Source of the DNA: Caldifarciminota bacterium
Lineage (GTDB): Bacteria > Hydrothermota > Hydrothermia > B15-G9 > WFZT01
Length of the DNA: 6,068 nt
Direction: 5' to 3'
Assembly: GCA_026986235.1 (NCBI GenBank)
Contig: JALSOY010000270.1
Location: 1-6,068 of the forward strand
The notes under the pieces are model-generated. The model was not told where the DNA came from. It searched no databases and worked only from the letters and a program-made list of their open reading frames with translations. Shown here piece by piece: positions 5,444-6,068 of this stretch. Both the position numbers and the translations under genes were made by a program. Every line of letters begins with the position of its first letter. The stretch's first letter is position 1.

Positions 5444-6068
5444 GGAAGAACTTCTTCAAAGGATAGAAGAGAGGCAACCAGTCCCGTGAAGGTTCCAACG
5501 AGCAGAAGTACCGGATAGATCACAACAAAGTCCGGGAGGTTATAAATAAGGAGAGCCGAGAGGATACTGATCAGGATTTTTAAAGCCACTGCAGCCAGAA
5601 GCCCACCTGTCAAACCATAAACCGTCCCGTTAATGAGATAGGGAATTCCTATGGTCCACTTTGTCGCTCCCACCAGATCGAGTATTTCGATAAGTTCCTT
5701 CCTTGCGTTCATGATCAATCTGATCGTCTGGAATATCACATAATTTATGGCTATAAAAAGCCCGATAAGAAGTGTGAAGGATATACCGATGAAAACAAAG
5801 GTTATCTTTGACAGACGAATTATCCATTCCGTCCCTGCATAAACCTCGTCAACTCCTGGAAGTACGGAAATTTCGTTTATTATGTGCTCGATGTAACCAG
5901 CACTCTTCCAGTGGGATTTTACTTCAACAACATAACTTTCCGGGAAGGGGATATCCGTAAACACGCTCAAAAGATCCGTATATTCAGGATAGCTGTTTTT
6001 AAAAACCTTTAGGGCCTCATCCCTTGTAACGAGTTTCACCTCCTCCACTCCAGCAAGACTCCTTATGG
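5440..6068 (-). CDS. ftsX: Cell division protein FtsX, C-terminal part (5' end outside window)
   Basis: FtsX is the membrane half of the FtsEX ABC-type complex, which uses FtsE ATP hydrolysis to switch septal wall hydrolases on through an EnvC- or PcsB-type partner. Visible are 208 residues, entering at the right edge. The first are IRSLAGVEEVKLVTRDEAL, the usual GV..V..V...EAL stretch of the extracellular domain. The GTG at 6048 is therefore an internal Val, and about 90 residues with the first membrane segment lie outside. The rest of the extracellular domain follows (FPESYVVEV, then LPGVDEVYAG). Next are membrane segments at about visible residues 87-112, 142-170 and 177-200. Between the first two of these is the conserved cytoplasmic loop RKELIEILDLVGATKWTI, expected to contact FtsE. 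The TGA overlaps the envC-like ATG. FtsE should be encoded just upstream, beyond 6068. Confidence 0.94.
   Translation of the reverse strand, partial: IRSLAGVEEVKLVTRDEALKVFKNSYPEYTDLLSVFTDIPFPESYVVEVKSHWKSAGYIEHIINEISVLPGVDEVYAGTEWIIRLSKITFVFIGISFTLLIGLFIAINYVIFQTIRLIMNARKELIEILDLVGATKWTIGIPYLINGTVYGLTGGLLAAVALKILISILSALLIYNLPDFVVIYPVLLLVGTFTGLVASLLSFEEVLP

Noticed and set aside
5241..5498. 85-codon minus-strand frame across the ftsX/envC junction
   Set aside because: It is a shifted frame of the real genes, which are joined by a clean ATGA overlap; no sign of frameshifted coding.
6046..6048. GTG at 6048 as the start of a short FtsX
   Set aside because: The frame continues to the window edge with conserved FtsX residues (SLAGVEEV), so this is an internal Val.

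Overview
The window is bacterial: it carries MutL, a PilT-family protein, an FtsX/EnvC-type division pair, an AI-2E-family membrane protein and a Bcp/PrxQ peroxiredoxin. Coding is dense, with several genes overlapping by 4 bases. AGG/AGA are common for Arg and Lys/Glu content is high, which would suit a thermophile or deep-branching lineage. That is inference, and I cannot assign a genus. I see no tRNA or rRNA gene, insertion sequence, CRISPR array or phage gene.

Left part (1-1423, + strand): the mutL gene, cut by the left edge. It has the N-terminal ATPase motifs from GFRGEAL onward and all the C-terminal motifs of the metal-dependent endonuclease form. It converges, with a 3-base gap, on a two-gene minus-strand unit (1427-2598). 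That unit is a small unrecognised helical protein of 78 aa followed, with an ATGA overlap, by a PilT-like protein. The PilT-like protein keeps the family fold signature but has lost Walker A, the Walker B Glu and the His box. This probable pseudo-ATPase with its coupled small partner is the best candidate here for something undescribed.

Middle (2599-3243): a 177-base divergent intergenic region, then a monocistronic-looking bcp/PrxQ gene on the + strand with a strong Shine-Dalgarno. Its product has the peroxidatic Cys but neither of the usual resolving Cys positions.

Right part (3240-6068, - strand): an operon read right to left, ftsX (5' end beyond the right edge), then an EnvC-like coiled-coil/degenerate-LytM protein, then an AI-2E-family membrane protein. 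Each pair is joined by an ATGA overlap. FtsE-FtsX is known to drive conformational control of an EnvC/PcsB-type periplasmic protein that activates cell-wall hydrolysis at the septum, so ftsE is expected just outside the right edge. The AI-2E protein is locked into this unit, which suggests a role in division or envelope work. The bcp and AI-2E stop codons overlap tail to tail.
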